Origin: CAZVRZ01 sp964629965
GTDB taxonomy: Bacteria > Chloroflexota > Anaerolineae > Anaerolineales > UBA4823
Length of the DNA stretch: 17,341 bases
Assembly: GCA_964629965.1 (NCBI GenBank)
Contig: CAZVRZ010000117.1
Coordinates: forward strand, 1 to 17,341
Direction of reading: 5' to 3'
Below, piece by piece: positions 7,585 through 16,001 of the stretch (the first letter of the stretch is position 1; every line of letters starts with the position of its first letter). The translations under genes and the position numbers were made by a program. The notes beneath the pieces are model-generated. The model made no database searches, was not told where the DNA came from, and saw only the letters and a list, made by a program, of their open reading frames with translations.

Positions 7585-9012
7585 TTAGAAAACACGCAGC
7601 CCGCGTGGGTAGTAGTTTTTAAGCGTTTGTATTGTCTGTTTTCCCCAGCCCAAAGGAAAACAAAGGCTGTTAGCAGTTTCTAACGCACATAAAACCCAGC
7701 CATCTTTTCTATTTCGGGTCAGAGTTTCTCCTTTCAAGTAGGCCTGAAGATCGGCTTCGTCTAAAGCGAAGCTTGCAATTTGGAGAACATCATTTGTCGA
7801 TAGGGCCATTGCGAATGCGTGCGATGGTTCAAAACGGTTTTTTTTGAATTGACCCAGCCACCAACCGGGGTGAATGACTCTGATCCCGTCCAGATTTGGC
7901 AGGTTGTTGGAGATTTTATATAAGTAGCTGCCATGTAGGAGCAATGGTGATAGAGAATCCAAGGATATTTTTAGATTCTCCTGGCAGAACTGCCTAAATA
8001 ATTTATCAACATCGGATTGAAGCTTTATCGTCCTTTTTTTTGCATTCGAAGACGAACGTTGGCTAAATCCATTCTTTTCTCCAACCCGGCGCATTAGGGC
8101 AATAAAGTGCCCTTCGGCAGCACCCTGATGTGGCCATAAATGCATGGTGTGTTCTACCGGAACGCGAGATGGGTTATCGAGCCAGCCCGATCGCCCTGGA
8201 GCATAATTTGGTTTTTCTTTAAGATCTACTAATTCAAATTCATCACCATTCTCTTCGATAAAGGCTACAACCGTTGATTCATTCTCTTGAGGAGAAAATG
8301 TGCAAGTTGTGTAAGCCAGATATCCGCCAGTTTTTACCAGTCTCGCAGCTTGATAGAGGATATCTTTCTGGCGCAGGGCGCAACTTCTGACGAGATCAGG
8401 CGACCAATCCTTGCGTGCACTTTCGCTTTTGCGAAACATACCTTCTCCGGAGCAGGGAGCATCCACCAGAACGCGATCGAAGAAAGGGCCAAAGTGATCG
8501 GCCAATCTTTCGGGTGTTTCATTGGTCACAGTGGCGTTGCGTACGCCCAGGCGTTCAAGATTTTCTGCCAGATCCCATACTCTTTTGGGGTGAATTTCAT
8601 TTGCCACAAGGAGACCTTGATTTTGCATCAGCGCTGCCAGATGGGTGCTCTTGCCACCAGGCGCTGCTGCCAAATCGAGAATACGTTCGCCTGGCTGTGG
8701 GTTGAGAACTTCTGCTGCAGCCATCGCTGACGGATCCTGTAGGTAGTATAGACCAGCTAAATGAAAAGGATGCTTTCCGGGTCTCGCATCCGAGGATGCC
8801 CCATCACCTCTCGTTGGCAAGATAAACCCTGCTTTTGCCCAAGGGATTGGCTCTAACAAAAAAGGTGAGATATGGCTGAAATCAGCGCGGGTTAGTTTTA
8901 ATGTGTTGACCCTCAATCCCGTGAGGGGAGAATCCTGATAGATCTTGGCAAAGTCCAGGTATTCTTTGCCCATCAATTGCTTCATCCGATTCGAAAATTC
9001 TACAGGAAGCAT
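7585..9012 (-). CDS. rsmF: 16S rRNA (cytosine-C5)-methyltransferase, RsmF/NOL1-NOP2-Sun family
   Basis: 475 residues. Residues 1-80 are the N-terminal RNA-binding segment (LTGLRVNTLK), then the SAM-dependent core: QDPSAM, LDLAAAPGGKSTHLAAL (motif I, about 112-128), and the two cysteines of m5C methyltransferases, Cys187 in DAPCSGEGMF (nucleophile order varies by subfamily) and Cys237 in TTCTF. The C-terminal part (about 330-475) matches the RsmF-type extension, ending in GWGKQTIQTLKNYYPRGLR, which distinguishes it from RsmB and Trm4-like enzymes. It should methylate a cytosine of 16S rRNA, though the exact position differs among bacterial RsmF homologues. ATG at 9012 is only 2 nt after the aminotransferase stop and has no clear ribosome site, so translation probably depends on reinitiation. 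It is the last gene of the minus-strand unit. Confidence 0.9.
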   Translation of the reverse strand: MLPVEFSNRMKQLMGKEYLDFAKIYQDSPLTGLRVNTLKLTRADFSHISPFLLEPIPWAKAGFILPTRGDGASSDARPGKHPFHLAGLYYLQDPSAMAAAEVLNPQPGERILDLAAAPGGKSTHLAALMQNQGLLVANEIHPKRVWDLAENLERLGVRNATVTNETPERLADHFGPFFDRVLVDAPCSGEGMFRKSESARKDWSPDLVRSCALRQKDILYQAARLVKTGGYLAYTTCTFSPQENESTVVAFIEENGDEFELVDLKEKPNYAPGRSGWLDNPSRVPVEHTMHLWPHQGAAEGHFIALMRRVGEKNGFSQRSSSNAKKRTIKLQSDVDKLFRQFCQENLKISLDSLSPLLLHGSYLYKISNNLPNLDGIRVIHPGWWLGQFKKNRFEPSHAFAMALSTNDVLQIASFALDEADLQAYLKGETLTRNRKDGWVLCALETANSLCFPLGWGKQTIQTLKNYYPRGLRVF

Positions 9013-9014
9013 AG

Positions 9015-10364
9015 CTATTCGGTTGTATATTCATCGGGGATCTTCAGTGCCTGGTCCAGGATATCGAAACCTTCCTTGAGTTGCTCTTCGTTAATGATCA
9101 GGGGGGGAATGATCAACACGGTATGCCAATGGGTAGATACGTACAACCCGTGTTTCAGGCAGTATTTTCTCAATGCGGTCATGGCTGGCGATGATTGATT
9201 CCATGGCGTCAATGCCTCTTTGGTGCTCCGGTTTTTCACTAATTCCAGGATGCCAAACAAACCGATCGATCGAACATCTCCCACAGATGGATGTGCTTCG
9301 CCCAGATCGTTCAATAATCGTCGCAAGGTTGTGCCCATCTGATCGGCGTGCTCAACGATATGATCGTCTTGCAAAACGCGAATGTTGGCGATGGCTGCTG
9401 CCAGTGAGACTGGATGGGCGGTGTAAGTTAAACCACTTTCATACGTACGCTCATCAAAAAAGTGAGCGATCTCCTCCTTCATGGCAACGGCTCCCAGAGG
9501 TGCATAGGCGGAGGTCAATCCTTTGGCCATTGTTATCAAGTCTGGTATCACGTTCCAGTGATTGACTGCGAACCAGCGTCCCGTGCGTCCAAAACCACTC
9601 ATAACCTCATCGGCAATCATTAAAATGCCATATTTATCACACAGATGGCGAACGCCTTGCATATAGCCATTGGGTGGCACGATGATCCCGTTCGTACCGG
9701 TTACGCTTTCAAGTAAAATGGCAGCGATTGTTTCTGGGCCTTCATAGGTAATTATTTCTTCAAGATGATTGATGTAATCCTGAGAAAATTCTGCTTCGTT
9801 TATATCCGGATTGGTACGATGGAAAGTCGACCGATAACGATAGGGATCGAGAAAATGAACAACGCCAGGCATCAAGAGCGGCTCCCAAGCCACGCGGCGT
9901 GGATCGCCAGTGGCAGCCATGGCGCCGGCTGTAGCACCATGATAAGAGCGATAACGTGCCATGATCTTGGCACGCCCCGTGTAAGTGCGCGCCAATTTTA
10001 TAGCATTCTCATTGGCATCTGCTCCACCCAGCGTAAACAGAATTTTGTTTAAGTTTCCAGGAGTAATTTCTGCTAGTAATTTGCTTGCCTGGGCTCGCAC
10101 CTTAGTAGCCATGCCGGGAGCGGCGTAAGGTAGTTCATTTAGCTGGGCGATCATGGCGTCGATAACTCTTTGATCGCCATGACCGATATTAACGCACATA
10201 GTCATCGAATTAAAATCGAGGTAACGTTTATTGTCTACGTCCCAAAAATAAACGCCCTTGGCATGCGTAACTGGTATGGGAGATACACGGCTCTGAGCCG
10301 ACCATGTCCAAAAGCTGTGTTCCATTGCCGTGGAAAGTATTTCGGAATCAGGTATGTCTAGCAT
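9015..10364 (-). CDS. Class III PLP-dependent aminotransferase (omega-aminotransferase)
   Basis: 449 residues from the ATG at 10364, chosen because GAGG at 10370-10373 precedes it by 5 nt; an upstream in-frame ATG at 10412 would run into the preceding gene. Fold-type I, class III motifs are complete: GVYFWDVDNKRYLDFNS, TLGGADANENAIKLAR (phosphate-binding region, with GGAD where GTEA is usual), YRSYHGATAGAMAATGDPRR, ADEVMSGFGRTG with Asp252 for the pyridine nitrogen, and TMAKGLTSAYAPLG with Lys281 as the PLP Schiff-base lysine. Members of this branch transfer amino groups from omega-amines such as taurine, beta-alanine, GABA or diamines to pyruvate or 2-oxoglutarate. Substrate cannot be fixed from sequence, and neighbours (nucleoside hydrolase, rhamnosidase, RsmF) give no pathway. 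A uracil-derived beta-alanine role is conceivable beside the nucleoside hydrolase but unsupported. Confidence 0.9.
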   Translation of the reverse strand: MLDIPDSEILSTAMEHSFWTWSAQSRVSPIPVTHAKGVYFWDVDNKRYLDFNSMTMCVNIGHGDQRVIDAMIAQLNELPYAAPGMATKVRAQASKLLAEITPGNLNKILFTLGGADANENAIKLARTYTGRAKIMARYRSYHGATAGAMAATGDPRRVAWEPLLMPGVVHFLDPYRYRSTFHRTNPDINEAEFSQDYINHLEEIITYEGPETIAAILLESVTGTNGIIVPPNGYMQGVRHLCDKYGILMIADEVMSGFGRTGRWFAVNHWNVIPDLITMAKGLTSAYAPLGAVAMKEEIAHFFDERTYESGLTYTAHPVSLAAAIANIRVLQDDHIVEHADQMGTTLRRLLNDLGEAHPSVGDVRSIGLFGILELVKNRSTKEALTPWNQSSPAMTALRKYCLKHGLYVSTHWHTVLIIPPLIINEEQLKEGFDILDQALKIPDEYTTE

Positions 10365-10387
10365 CGTAACCTCATAACATGTGACTC

Positions 10388-11146
10388 TTAGAGAAATCGT
10401 TGCGCCAACCACCCTATGATTTTCCGCAGAGCTGGGCGGGTATTGCGTAGCTGATAGCGTAAAAAACTGGCAGGTAAGAATCGTTTCATTGTAACCATCC
10501 AGATAATTGTACTAATTAGATATACGGCAATCGCTGCCAGAATAAAACCAATCATATACAACATAACGGTTTCCCATCCAAAATCTTCCATCCGGAAGGC
10601 AATCATCATGCCGCCATAAATCAGTATGGCGGGAATTAACGATATAAAGACCGCTCTTAAGAAGAATTCTAGATTCCGCATATTTGTCGGAATAGCAACA
10701 TCGTTCCCGTTTATCGTTAACTGACGGGCTCGCTGTGCCCCTTGCATATAATATTCCAACTCGAGACGGCGTCCTAATGTAAGCTTCTCGTAACCTTGAA
10801 TGGAAAAGACAAAATCCAATCGAGTAAGAAGAGAAATCAGCGGGCTCCATTTACCATAGGCAGTGGAGCGGGCTTTTTCTAAGATATACTCCAGACCCAC
10901 ATAATCAAAGATGGGGCCAGTCGTTTCTGGATCGAACAATCTTGTAAAAGCCGTCTTGGAGCGAACGGAATTCCACTCTTTCCCAAATTGGGCTTTGAGT
11001 GTAGCTTCATTATCGCCAACGGAAAGCATTTGAACTCGATTGCGATCGTAGGTGACAACGTTATCTTCTTGAATCAGCACGTTACGCTCGGGTATCTGGA
11101 GGCGTATTTTGGATGGAGTTATCTGGATCTGGCATTGTATGGCCAT
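10388..11146 (-). CDS. Unrecognised protein: MreB-like N-terminal segment plus two C-terminal membrane helices
   Basis: 252 residues, no signal peptide. Residues 1 to about 100 read like the first subdomain of the bacterial actin MreB: strands ending in LIQEDNVVTYD, then MLSVGDNEA (compare MreB EPSV-AID and VG-EA), then DPETTGPIFDYVGLEYILEKAR (compare DGVIADY-ML-YFI-KA). The nucleotide-binding phosphate loop of MreB (GTANT) is not preserved; the corresponding stretch is TPSKI. The rest of an actin fold is absent. Residues about 165-190 and 195-220 are two hydrophobic helices, followed by a basic cytoplasmic tail. The MreB comparison is from memory of the family and is tentative; the membrane prediction is firm. 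It sits between the nucleoside hydrolase (42 nt upstream) and the aminotransferase (23 nt downstream). Confidence 0.65.
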   Translation of the reverse strand: MAIQCQIQITPSKIRLQIPERNVLIQEDNVVTYDRNRVQMLSVGDNEATLKAQFGKEWNSVRSKTAFTRLFDPETTGPIFDYVGLEYILEKARSTAYGKWSPLISLLTRLDFVFSIQGYEKLTLGRRLELEYYMQGAQRARQLTINGNDVAIPTNMRNLEFFLRAVFISLIPAILIYGGMMIAFRMEDFGWETVMLYMIGFILAAIAVYLISTIIWMVTMKRFLPASFLRYQLRNTRPALRKIIGWLAQRFL

Positions 11147-11188
11147 AGTCGCTATTTCATCCTTGAATCATTATTGTACATTCAACAG

Positions 11189-12061
11189 CTAGAAATATGA
11201 AAAAAAGTGATTGAAAAATTTATCGGGTGAGACATCTGTGGCTACCTCGTGATTCCCATCAGGCTTTGCCAAGAACTGCGTTAATCCCCCCAGAGTAGGG
11301 CTGCTTACTTCAACATCTACCTGGCCTTGTGTAAACTGGCAGATTGCCGGATCAAAAATGACCGTGGCTGCCAGAGGATCGTGGAAGGTTATTTGAGGCG
11401 AATCTTTGAACCATACTTCGGCAAAGTCAAGAACAGGTTTTAGCAAGCGCGCCTGGAAACGAGAGCGCGCTTCATCTGCAGACATCTGCAGACGGGTCGT
11501 TACATCCAATCCGATTGATCGATGGCGAACTGTTTGCGCTCTGTAGACAATGGCAGTTGCATGCGGGTCAAGCCTTGCATTCCATTCGAGTTTTGCATTA
11601 CCCATTACTCCAGTAAATACACCGCACATAGATACCAGTTCTTTTATCATTGAGATAACGTTTGGATCATCTAAAAACAGGGCGGCAATATTGGTTAAAG
11701 GTCCGATGGTTAATAAAGTGATCTCACCAGGATCTTTACGGATGGTTTCTCTTAGAAAGGCAATTGCCTCGCCCTTCGGGAAGTTGTGTTCGTGATCCCA
11801 TTGATCCAAAGCTTCTGCTTGTGGGGCACGTGGCTGGCGCTGTTCAACAAACATAGGCTTTTCATTCCCGGGGAATATCGGGATTGGCTTGTTTGCTACT
11901 CTACACACAGCAGATGCAACCCGAGCGCGTAATTCTGCCTCGCCGGTAACCGTTGTGATGCCTAACAACTCGCATCCCGGGTTCGCAAGCAGATATGCCA
12001 GGCATATTGCATCATCGATATCTGAGCCAATATCTGTATCTAGAATAATTTTTTCGGTCAC
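11189..12061 (-). CDS. Inosine/uridine-preferring nucleoside hydrolase family protein
   Basis: 290 residues starting with GTG at 12061; GGAG at 12069-12072 lies 7 nt upstream. The N-terminal DTDIGSDIDDA (8-18) is the calcium-binding aspartate cluster of the family, followed by LGITTVTGEAELRA, LLTIGPLTNIAAL (about 120-132), WNARLDPHA (about 160-168, matching the EFN-DP-A substrate loop with Trp for Phe) and TFHDPLAA (about 225-232), which supplies the late His/Asp pair of the active site. The enzyme would cleave the N-glycosidic bond of ribonucleosides to give ribose and a free base in the cytoplasm. Purine versus pyrimidine preference is not readable. It follows the GH78 gene by 19 nt, so both probably share a transcript; a purine base product could feed the hydroxylase encoded at 1-7081, but this is conjecture. 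Confidence 0.9.
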   Translation of the reverse strand: MTEKIILDTDIGSDIDDAICLAYLLANPGCELLGITTVTGEAELRARVASAVCRVANKPIPIFPGNEKPMFVEQRQPRAPQAEALDQWDHEHNFPKGEAIAFLRETIRKDPGEITLLTIGPLTNIAALFLDDPNVISMIKELVSMCGVFTGVMGNAKLEWNARLDPHATAIVYRAQTVRHRSIGLDVTTRLQMSADEARSRFQARLLKPVLDFAEVWFKDSPQITFHDPLAATVIFDPAICQFTQGQVDVEVSSPTLGGLTQFLAKPDGNHEVATDVSPDKFFNHFFSYF

Positions 12062-12080
12062 CAGTTTTCTCCAGGCGCTT

Positions 12081-14798
12081 CTATGGTTGTGATGTAAACG
12101 TATAATGGCCAGACGCTAGCTGGTAGACGGCCTCTTTCTTTTCTCTACGCAGGAAAGTAACACCCTCCATTGAACCGGCGGGCCGGTTTGATTCCAAAAC
12201 CTCGATATCTGGAACACAAGGCACCCATACTGTTGCCGTAGTGTTCGGTGGTATGGTGATATTCCAGATCATCTTTCCGTTATCGATCTGCCAACTGCTT
12301 TCAATGTGCCCGTAGAGGCTTTCTAAAGCTGCATGTGTCTGCGTCAAACCGCCTCCCGGCCTTGGATGCAGGATGATGTGCCGGTATCCAGGTTGTTGGA
12401 TATCGGAGTCCATGCCGGCCACAACGTTATACAACCAGGCACCAATCGCTCCATAAGAATAATGGTTAAAAGAATTCATGCTTGGATCCTGGAAACCTCT
12501 GTCGTGAGTCCAGCCGTCCCAACGCTCCCAAATGGTGGTAGCTCCTTGTGTGACAGCATATAAGAAAGACGGCCAACTCTTTTGGAAAAGAAGATCGTAA
12601 GCAATATCTAAGAAGCCGGCTTCGGTTAGCACAAACGGCAGGAAAGGAGTGCCGACAAATCCTGTCGAGAGATGTTTATCGCGTTGCAAAATATCCCGAA
12701 CGAGTGTTGCTGCGGCGCGGGTGCGATCTTTTTCTGGCAAAAGATCAAAAGCAAGAGCTAATACGTAGGATGTTTGGGTACTACTGGTTAATAGCCCATC
12801 AGGGGAGAGAAAACGATTGGTGAACGCCTGGCGAGTATTTTCGAAAAGCTGTCGGTATTGCTCGGCGTCTTTATCCTTGCCCAAGAGATCTGCTATTTGG
12901 GCCATCAACCGGCTGCAGTAGGCCAGGTAAGCAGTACCGATCAAATCTTTCGGAGTATTGCCCTCCCTTTTACCACTTCCGTCCAGGGCTAACCAATCTC
13001 CAAAACCACCCCAGCGCCAGTCATCTAGCTTAGTCCAATCGGCTGGGTCTGGATTAGAACGGATCAGACCTGGGCTGGTTTGTACCAGGTATTCCATGAA
13101 TCGGGTCATCATTCCGTAACGCTCATGCAATAATCTCACGTCCCCATAATACTGGTAAATTGTCCACGGAATGATCACGGCTGCATCTGCCCAGGCAGGA
13201 CCGCCATCCCTCTCGATGTCGAGCCAGGTTGTGGGAGCAACCATTGGTATCGCGCCTGATCCTCCCTGGGAGTCTTCAAGATCTTGCAGCCATTTTGCAA
13301 AGAAAGGAGCCGAATTGGTTAAAAAGGCTGCCGTTCTACAGAAATTTGCTGCGTCTCCCGTCCATCCTAACCGTTCGTCACGTTGCGGACAATCGGTTGG
13401 AACATCAACAATATTCCCTTTCCAGCCCCATAAGATATTGTGCTGGAGTTGATTTAGGAGAGGATCTGAACAGTTGAATTCGCCTGTGGGGGCGAGGTCG
13501 GAATGCAAGACAATCCCGGCAACCATATCTTTGCCTGGTTTACCGCCAACGCCAGCTAACTCAACATACCGAAAGCCGTGAAAAGTAAATTTTGGCTCCC
13601 ATGTCTCGATCTCGTTGCTTTTCAGAGTGTAGTAATCTGTGGCGCGGGCAGTTCTTAAGTTTTCTGTGTAGAGCGTACCATCCGGATTGAGAACCTCTGC
13701 ATGCCGGATACGGATATTTGTGCCACACGAGCCGCTTACCTTCAAGCGTATTCGGCCTGTCATATTTTGGCCAAGATCGAATACCCAGCGGCTGCCTCTC
13801 CAATCGGGAATCTCGTGTGGTTCTGAAATGGGCGTAAATGTTTCCTGGCTTTTTATCGCGGGCGCGTTTTGGGCAACCAGCGCCACACCTTCTGGATGGG
13901 TAAATGTGCTTGCTGGCAGCCATGGAGTATTAGACTTTTCTTGATCGTAGCCGGGAATGTTCCAGCCAGGAAATTCCAGCCGTGCATCATAACATTCTCC
14001 CATGATGATGTCTGATTGTAGCAAAGGTCCATAAGCTACCCGCCATGACGCGTCAGAATATATTGACAGGCAATTGCCATCTGGCTGAGTAATGTTCAAT
14101 TGGGCCAACAGTTTGGGGCGATCTCCATATAACTGCCGGTCGCGCCACTCTACGTGCCCGCAATACCAACCGTCTCCCAAGATCGCTCCCAGAACGTTAT
14201 CACCTTCCTGGAGCAACTCGGTAACATCGTATGTCTGGTAGTGAACGCGGTGGTTATAATCTGTCCAACCGGGTGTCAGCTCGAAATCACCAATTCTTTT
14301 CCCGTTGATGGATGCCTCGTATAAACCGAATGCGGTGACGTATAGGCGGGCAGACATTGCAGGCTGGAGCAAGGAGAAGGATTTACGCAGATACGGTGCT
14401 GGAATAGTTGCCCGAGGCCCGCCGACCAATGTCCCGCCAATCCATTTTCCTTGCCAAGCTTTGGCAGAGAGCAAACCCATTTCCCACCGGGCGATATCGC
14501 TAAAGTTTGTGGGGCTGTCCTTTTCGTCCCAAATGCGAACCTTCCAAAATACGCCTTGGCCGGATTGTAGTTCGGGGCCAGTATATGGCACCAGTATGGA
14601 TTGCGGCGATGGTACTTTTCCCGAATCCCAAATAATTTGTTGTTGCGATTCGTCTTTCGCTGCAAGAATTTGATAAGCAGTTTGCTTTGCACCACGCCGA
14701 TCTGCTAATATTTGCCAGGATAACCTAGGTTGGACAATGTCAATGCCAAGTGGGTTGATCCTATATTCGCAGCTTAAGTGGGTGACTTTCTGGATCAT
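12081..14798 (-). CDS. GH78 alpha-L-rhamnosidase
   Basis: 905 residues from the ATG at 14798, with GGAG at 14806-14809 as ribosome site 7 nt upstream; an in-frame ATG at 14864 would overlap the preceding gene and add a non-family N-terminus. Layout follows family 78: N-terminal beta domain (NPLGIDIVQPRLSWQI), rhamnosidase N domain with GWTDYNHRVHYQTYDVTELL and GDGWYCGH, a beta-sandwich with FDLGQNMTGRIRLKVSG, then the (alpha/alpha)6 barrel with DCPQRDERLGWTGDA (469-483, acidic catalytic cluster) and TTIWERWDGW with Glu758, the expected general base, and a C-terminal beta domain. It removes terminal alpha-L-rhamnose from oligosaccharides or glycosides by inversion. There is no signal peptide, so it should act in the cytoplasm on imported sugars; no transporter is encoded nearby. 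Confidence 0.93.
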   Translation of the reverse strand: MIQKVTHLSCEYRINPLGIDIVQPRLSWQILADRRGAKQTAYQILAAKDESQQQIIWDSGKVPSPQSILVPYTGPELQSGQGVFWKVRIWDEKDSPTNFSDIARWEMGLLSAKAWQGKWIGGTLVGGPRATIPAPYLRKSFSLLQPAMSARLYVTAFGLYEASINGKRIGDFELTPGWTDYNHRVHYQTYDVTELLQEGDNVLGAILGDGWYCGHVEWRDRQLYGDRPKLLAQLNITQPDGNCLSIYSDASWRVAYGPLLQSDIIMGECYDARLEFPGWNIPGYDQEKSNTPWLPASTFTHPEGVALVAQNAPAIKSQETFTPISEPHEIPDWRGSRWVFDLGQNMTGRIRLKVSGSCGTNIRIRHAEVLNPDGTLYTENLRTARATDYYTLKSNEIETWEPKFTFHGFRYVELAGVGGKPGKDMVAGIVLHSDLAPTGEFNCSDPLLNQLQHNILWGWKGNIVDVPTDCPQRDERLGWTGDAANFCRTAAFLTNSAPFFAKWLQDLEDSQGGSGAIPMVAPTTWLDIERDGGPAWADAAVIIPWTIYQYYGDVRLLHERYGMMTRFMEYLVQTSPGLIRSNPDPADWTKLDDWRWGGFGDWLALDGSGKREGNTPKDLIGTAYLAYCSRLMAQIADLLGKDKDAEQYRQLFENTRQAFTNRFLSPDGLLTSSTQTSYVLALAFDLLPEKDRTRAAATLVRDILQRDKHLSTGFVGTPFLPFVLTEAGFLDIAYDLLFQKSWPSFLYAVTQGATTIWERWDGWTHDRGFQDPSMNSFNHYSYGAIGAWLYNVVAGMDSDIQQPGYRHIILHPRPGGGLTQTHAALESLYGHIESSWQIDNGKMIWNITIPPNTTATVWVPCVPDIEVLESNRPAGSMEGVTFLRREKKEAVYQLASGHYTFTSQP

Positions 14799-14842
14799 AA
14801 GTTTTCTCCGTAGTTTGGAAAGGATAGATTTGTTCGTGACAA

Positions 14843-15844
14843 CTATCGAATGCCTGCCTGGCAAAGTTCCTCATTAGCGCAAGGGACGAGCCAATAGCTT
14901 TCAATATCACCTTCGGCTGTCCAACCGGTAAGTCCACTTTCAATATTTCGCACTTGCCACCAGGCCCATCCATCCTGGCAGCGTGGCCCATCGAGTACCA
15001 ACATTACTTTTCCTGGATCAATGGTTCCAATAATATCATATGCTGTGCCTGGGCCGCTGCGGATACGATTGGGTATCGGCGGCTCAAGATTCACGTAGGC
15101 GTATCCTGAAATCCACATTCGAGTTGGCGGAGCACCTACACAAGCCTCGTAAGGGGTTGGAGTTCCCGTGGGCGACGGTTGCGGTGATGGAGTGATAGTA
15201 GGCTTAATATCGGGGGCAAGATGTAAAGCGGATAACGTGATTTCTGCAGAAGATAAACAAGATGCGATCTCTTCGCCAAAGTTAACCGCTAAACAGGTGC
15301 CGGAATTATTCCCTAGATCGGCAGCACAGTAACTGACAAAACGCAGTTGATCTTGAAAGCTGAAAGATTGTTTTGCATAGTCGACGCTACCCGCCCGTAG
15401 CTGGCTTTTCTCAACAGAGTAGCCGGGAGGTGCTCCGCTTTGACCGCTGGGTTTGATCGTACAACCGACTAGATTCTTATGAATTAACAAATCTTCCTCT
15501 GCAGATACAGTCCACTGCGCCTCGTCGAAATTTAACTCGATGTATTGAGATAAATTTCCTGCCAGCGCTTTGTAGATGAATGATCCGTTGAATTCGGTGG
15601 TTGGCGGATTGATGTATACCAATGGGGCCGTTGCGGTCAACCCTGACTCTGGAGATGGCGTAATGGTCTCTGTTGTGGTTGGTTCGGGGGTCGTAGTCGA
15701 GATGATTGCTGAAACAGTAGAAATTAGGTCTGTGGCTTCAGGCAGAGTTTGGGTAGCCGGAGCAACTGCAGTAGCACTCCTGCAAGCCAGGCTCATCAGG
15801 CCGATGAAGAGTATTAATAATATTATCAGCTTTCGTGACGGCAT
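14843..15844 (-). CDS. Secreted lipoprotein with Thr/Pro-rich linkers and C-terminal SH3-like domain
   Basis: 333 residues. The N-terminus (MPSRKLIILLILFIGLMSLAC) is a lipoprotein signal: basic start, hydrophobic core, Cys21 as lipid site, although Ser at -3 is a poor lipobox residue. A linker rich in Thr, Pro and Ser (about 25-75) precedes an unrecognised globular domain (about 80-215) with four cysteines. A second linker, TITPSPQPSPTGTPTPY, leads to a C-terminal bacterial SH3-like domain (about 240-320): NRIRSGPGTAYDIIGTIDPG is the typical repeat start and WWQVRN-GLTGWTAEGDI the typical end. Such domains bind cell-wall components or act as protein adaptors. Besides Cys21 there are eight cysteines, an even number compatible with disulfides outside the cell. 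AGGAG at 15855-15859 is 10 nt upstream of the ATG. First gene of the six-gene minus-strand run; I see no convincing promoter ahead of it. Confidence 0.82.
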   Translation of the reverse strand: MPSRKLIILLILFIGLMSLACRSATAVAPATQTLPEATDLISTVSAIISTTTPEPTTTETITPSPESGLTATAPLVYINPPTTEFNGSFIYKALAGNLSQYIELNFDEAQWTVSAEEDLLIHKNLVGCTIKPSGQSGAPPGYSVEKSQLRAGSVDYAKQSFSFQDQLRFVSYCAADLGNNSGTCLAVNFGEEIASCLSSAEITLSALHLAPDIKPTITPSPQPSPTGTPTPYEACVGAPPTRMWISGYAYVNLEPPIPNRIRSGPGTAYDIIGTIDPGKVMLVLDGPRCQDGWAWWQVRNIESGLTGWTAEGDIESYWLVPCANEELCQAGIR

Positions 15845-15917
15845 ATTCTATTCTCTCCTACCAGAATTAGAAAACCTTGCCTTTCACAGGTTGTTTGTTT
15901 GTATTTCCGCAATGCTC

Positions 15918-15950
15918 AAAAACGCCAAACCCATCAATAGGTTGGCGTTT
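15918..15950 (-). terminator. Rho-independent terminator after asd
   Basis: An inverted repeat, AAACGCCAACC (15940-15950 read on the minus strand) with GGTTTGGCGTTT, forms an 11-bp stem with one bulged base and an 8-9 base loop. On the minus strand it ends in TTTTT (15922-15918). It lies 52 nt past the asd stop, so it should end the asd transcript before the lipoprotein gene. Confidence 0.75.
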
Positions 15951-16001
15951 ACGTGTGTTTTTTGATCGCTTTTGTACTGGTACTTCCATTCCTAGTATAT
16001 A

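Noticed and set aside
7588..7607. Hairpin CACGC-GCGTG followed by TTTTC at the end of rsmF on the minus strand
   Set aside because: The stem is only 5 bp and lies wholly in conserved coding sequence for the PRGLRVF end, so it is too weak to call a terminator.
8287..8730. Plus-strand open frames opposite rsmF
   Set aside because: Antisense to conserved methyltransferase motifs, no ribosome site, no recognisable domain.
11473..11493. Tandem repeat of catctgcaga in the nucleoside hydrolase gene
   Set aside because: Only two short copies, in frame and encoding ordinary residues of the protein; likely chance.
13171..14673. Several plus-strand open frames opposite the GH78 gene
   Set aside because: Shadows of a high-quality 905-residue coding sequence; translations are low-complexity and unrelated to known proteins.
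15845..15917. Promoter for the lipoprotein gene
   Set aside because: No pair of -35 and -10 boxes with acceptable spacing; candidates such as TTGCGG lack a matching -10, so none is called.
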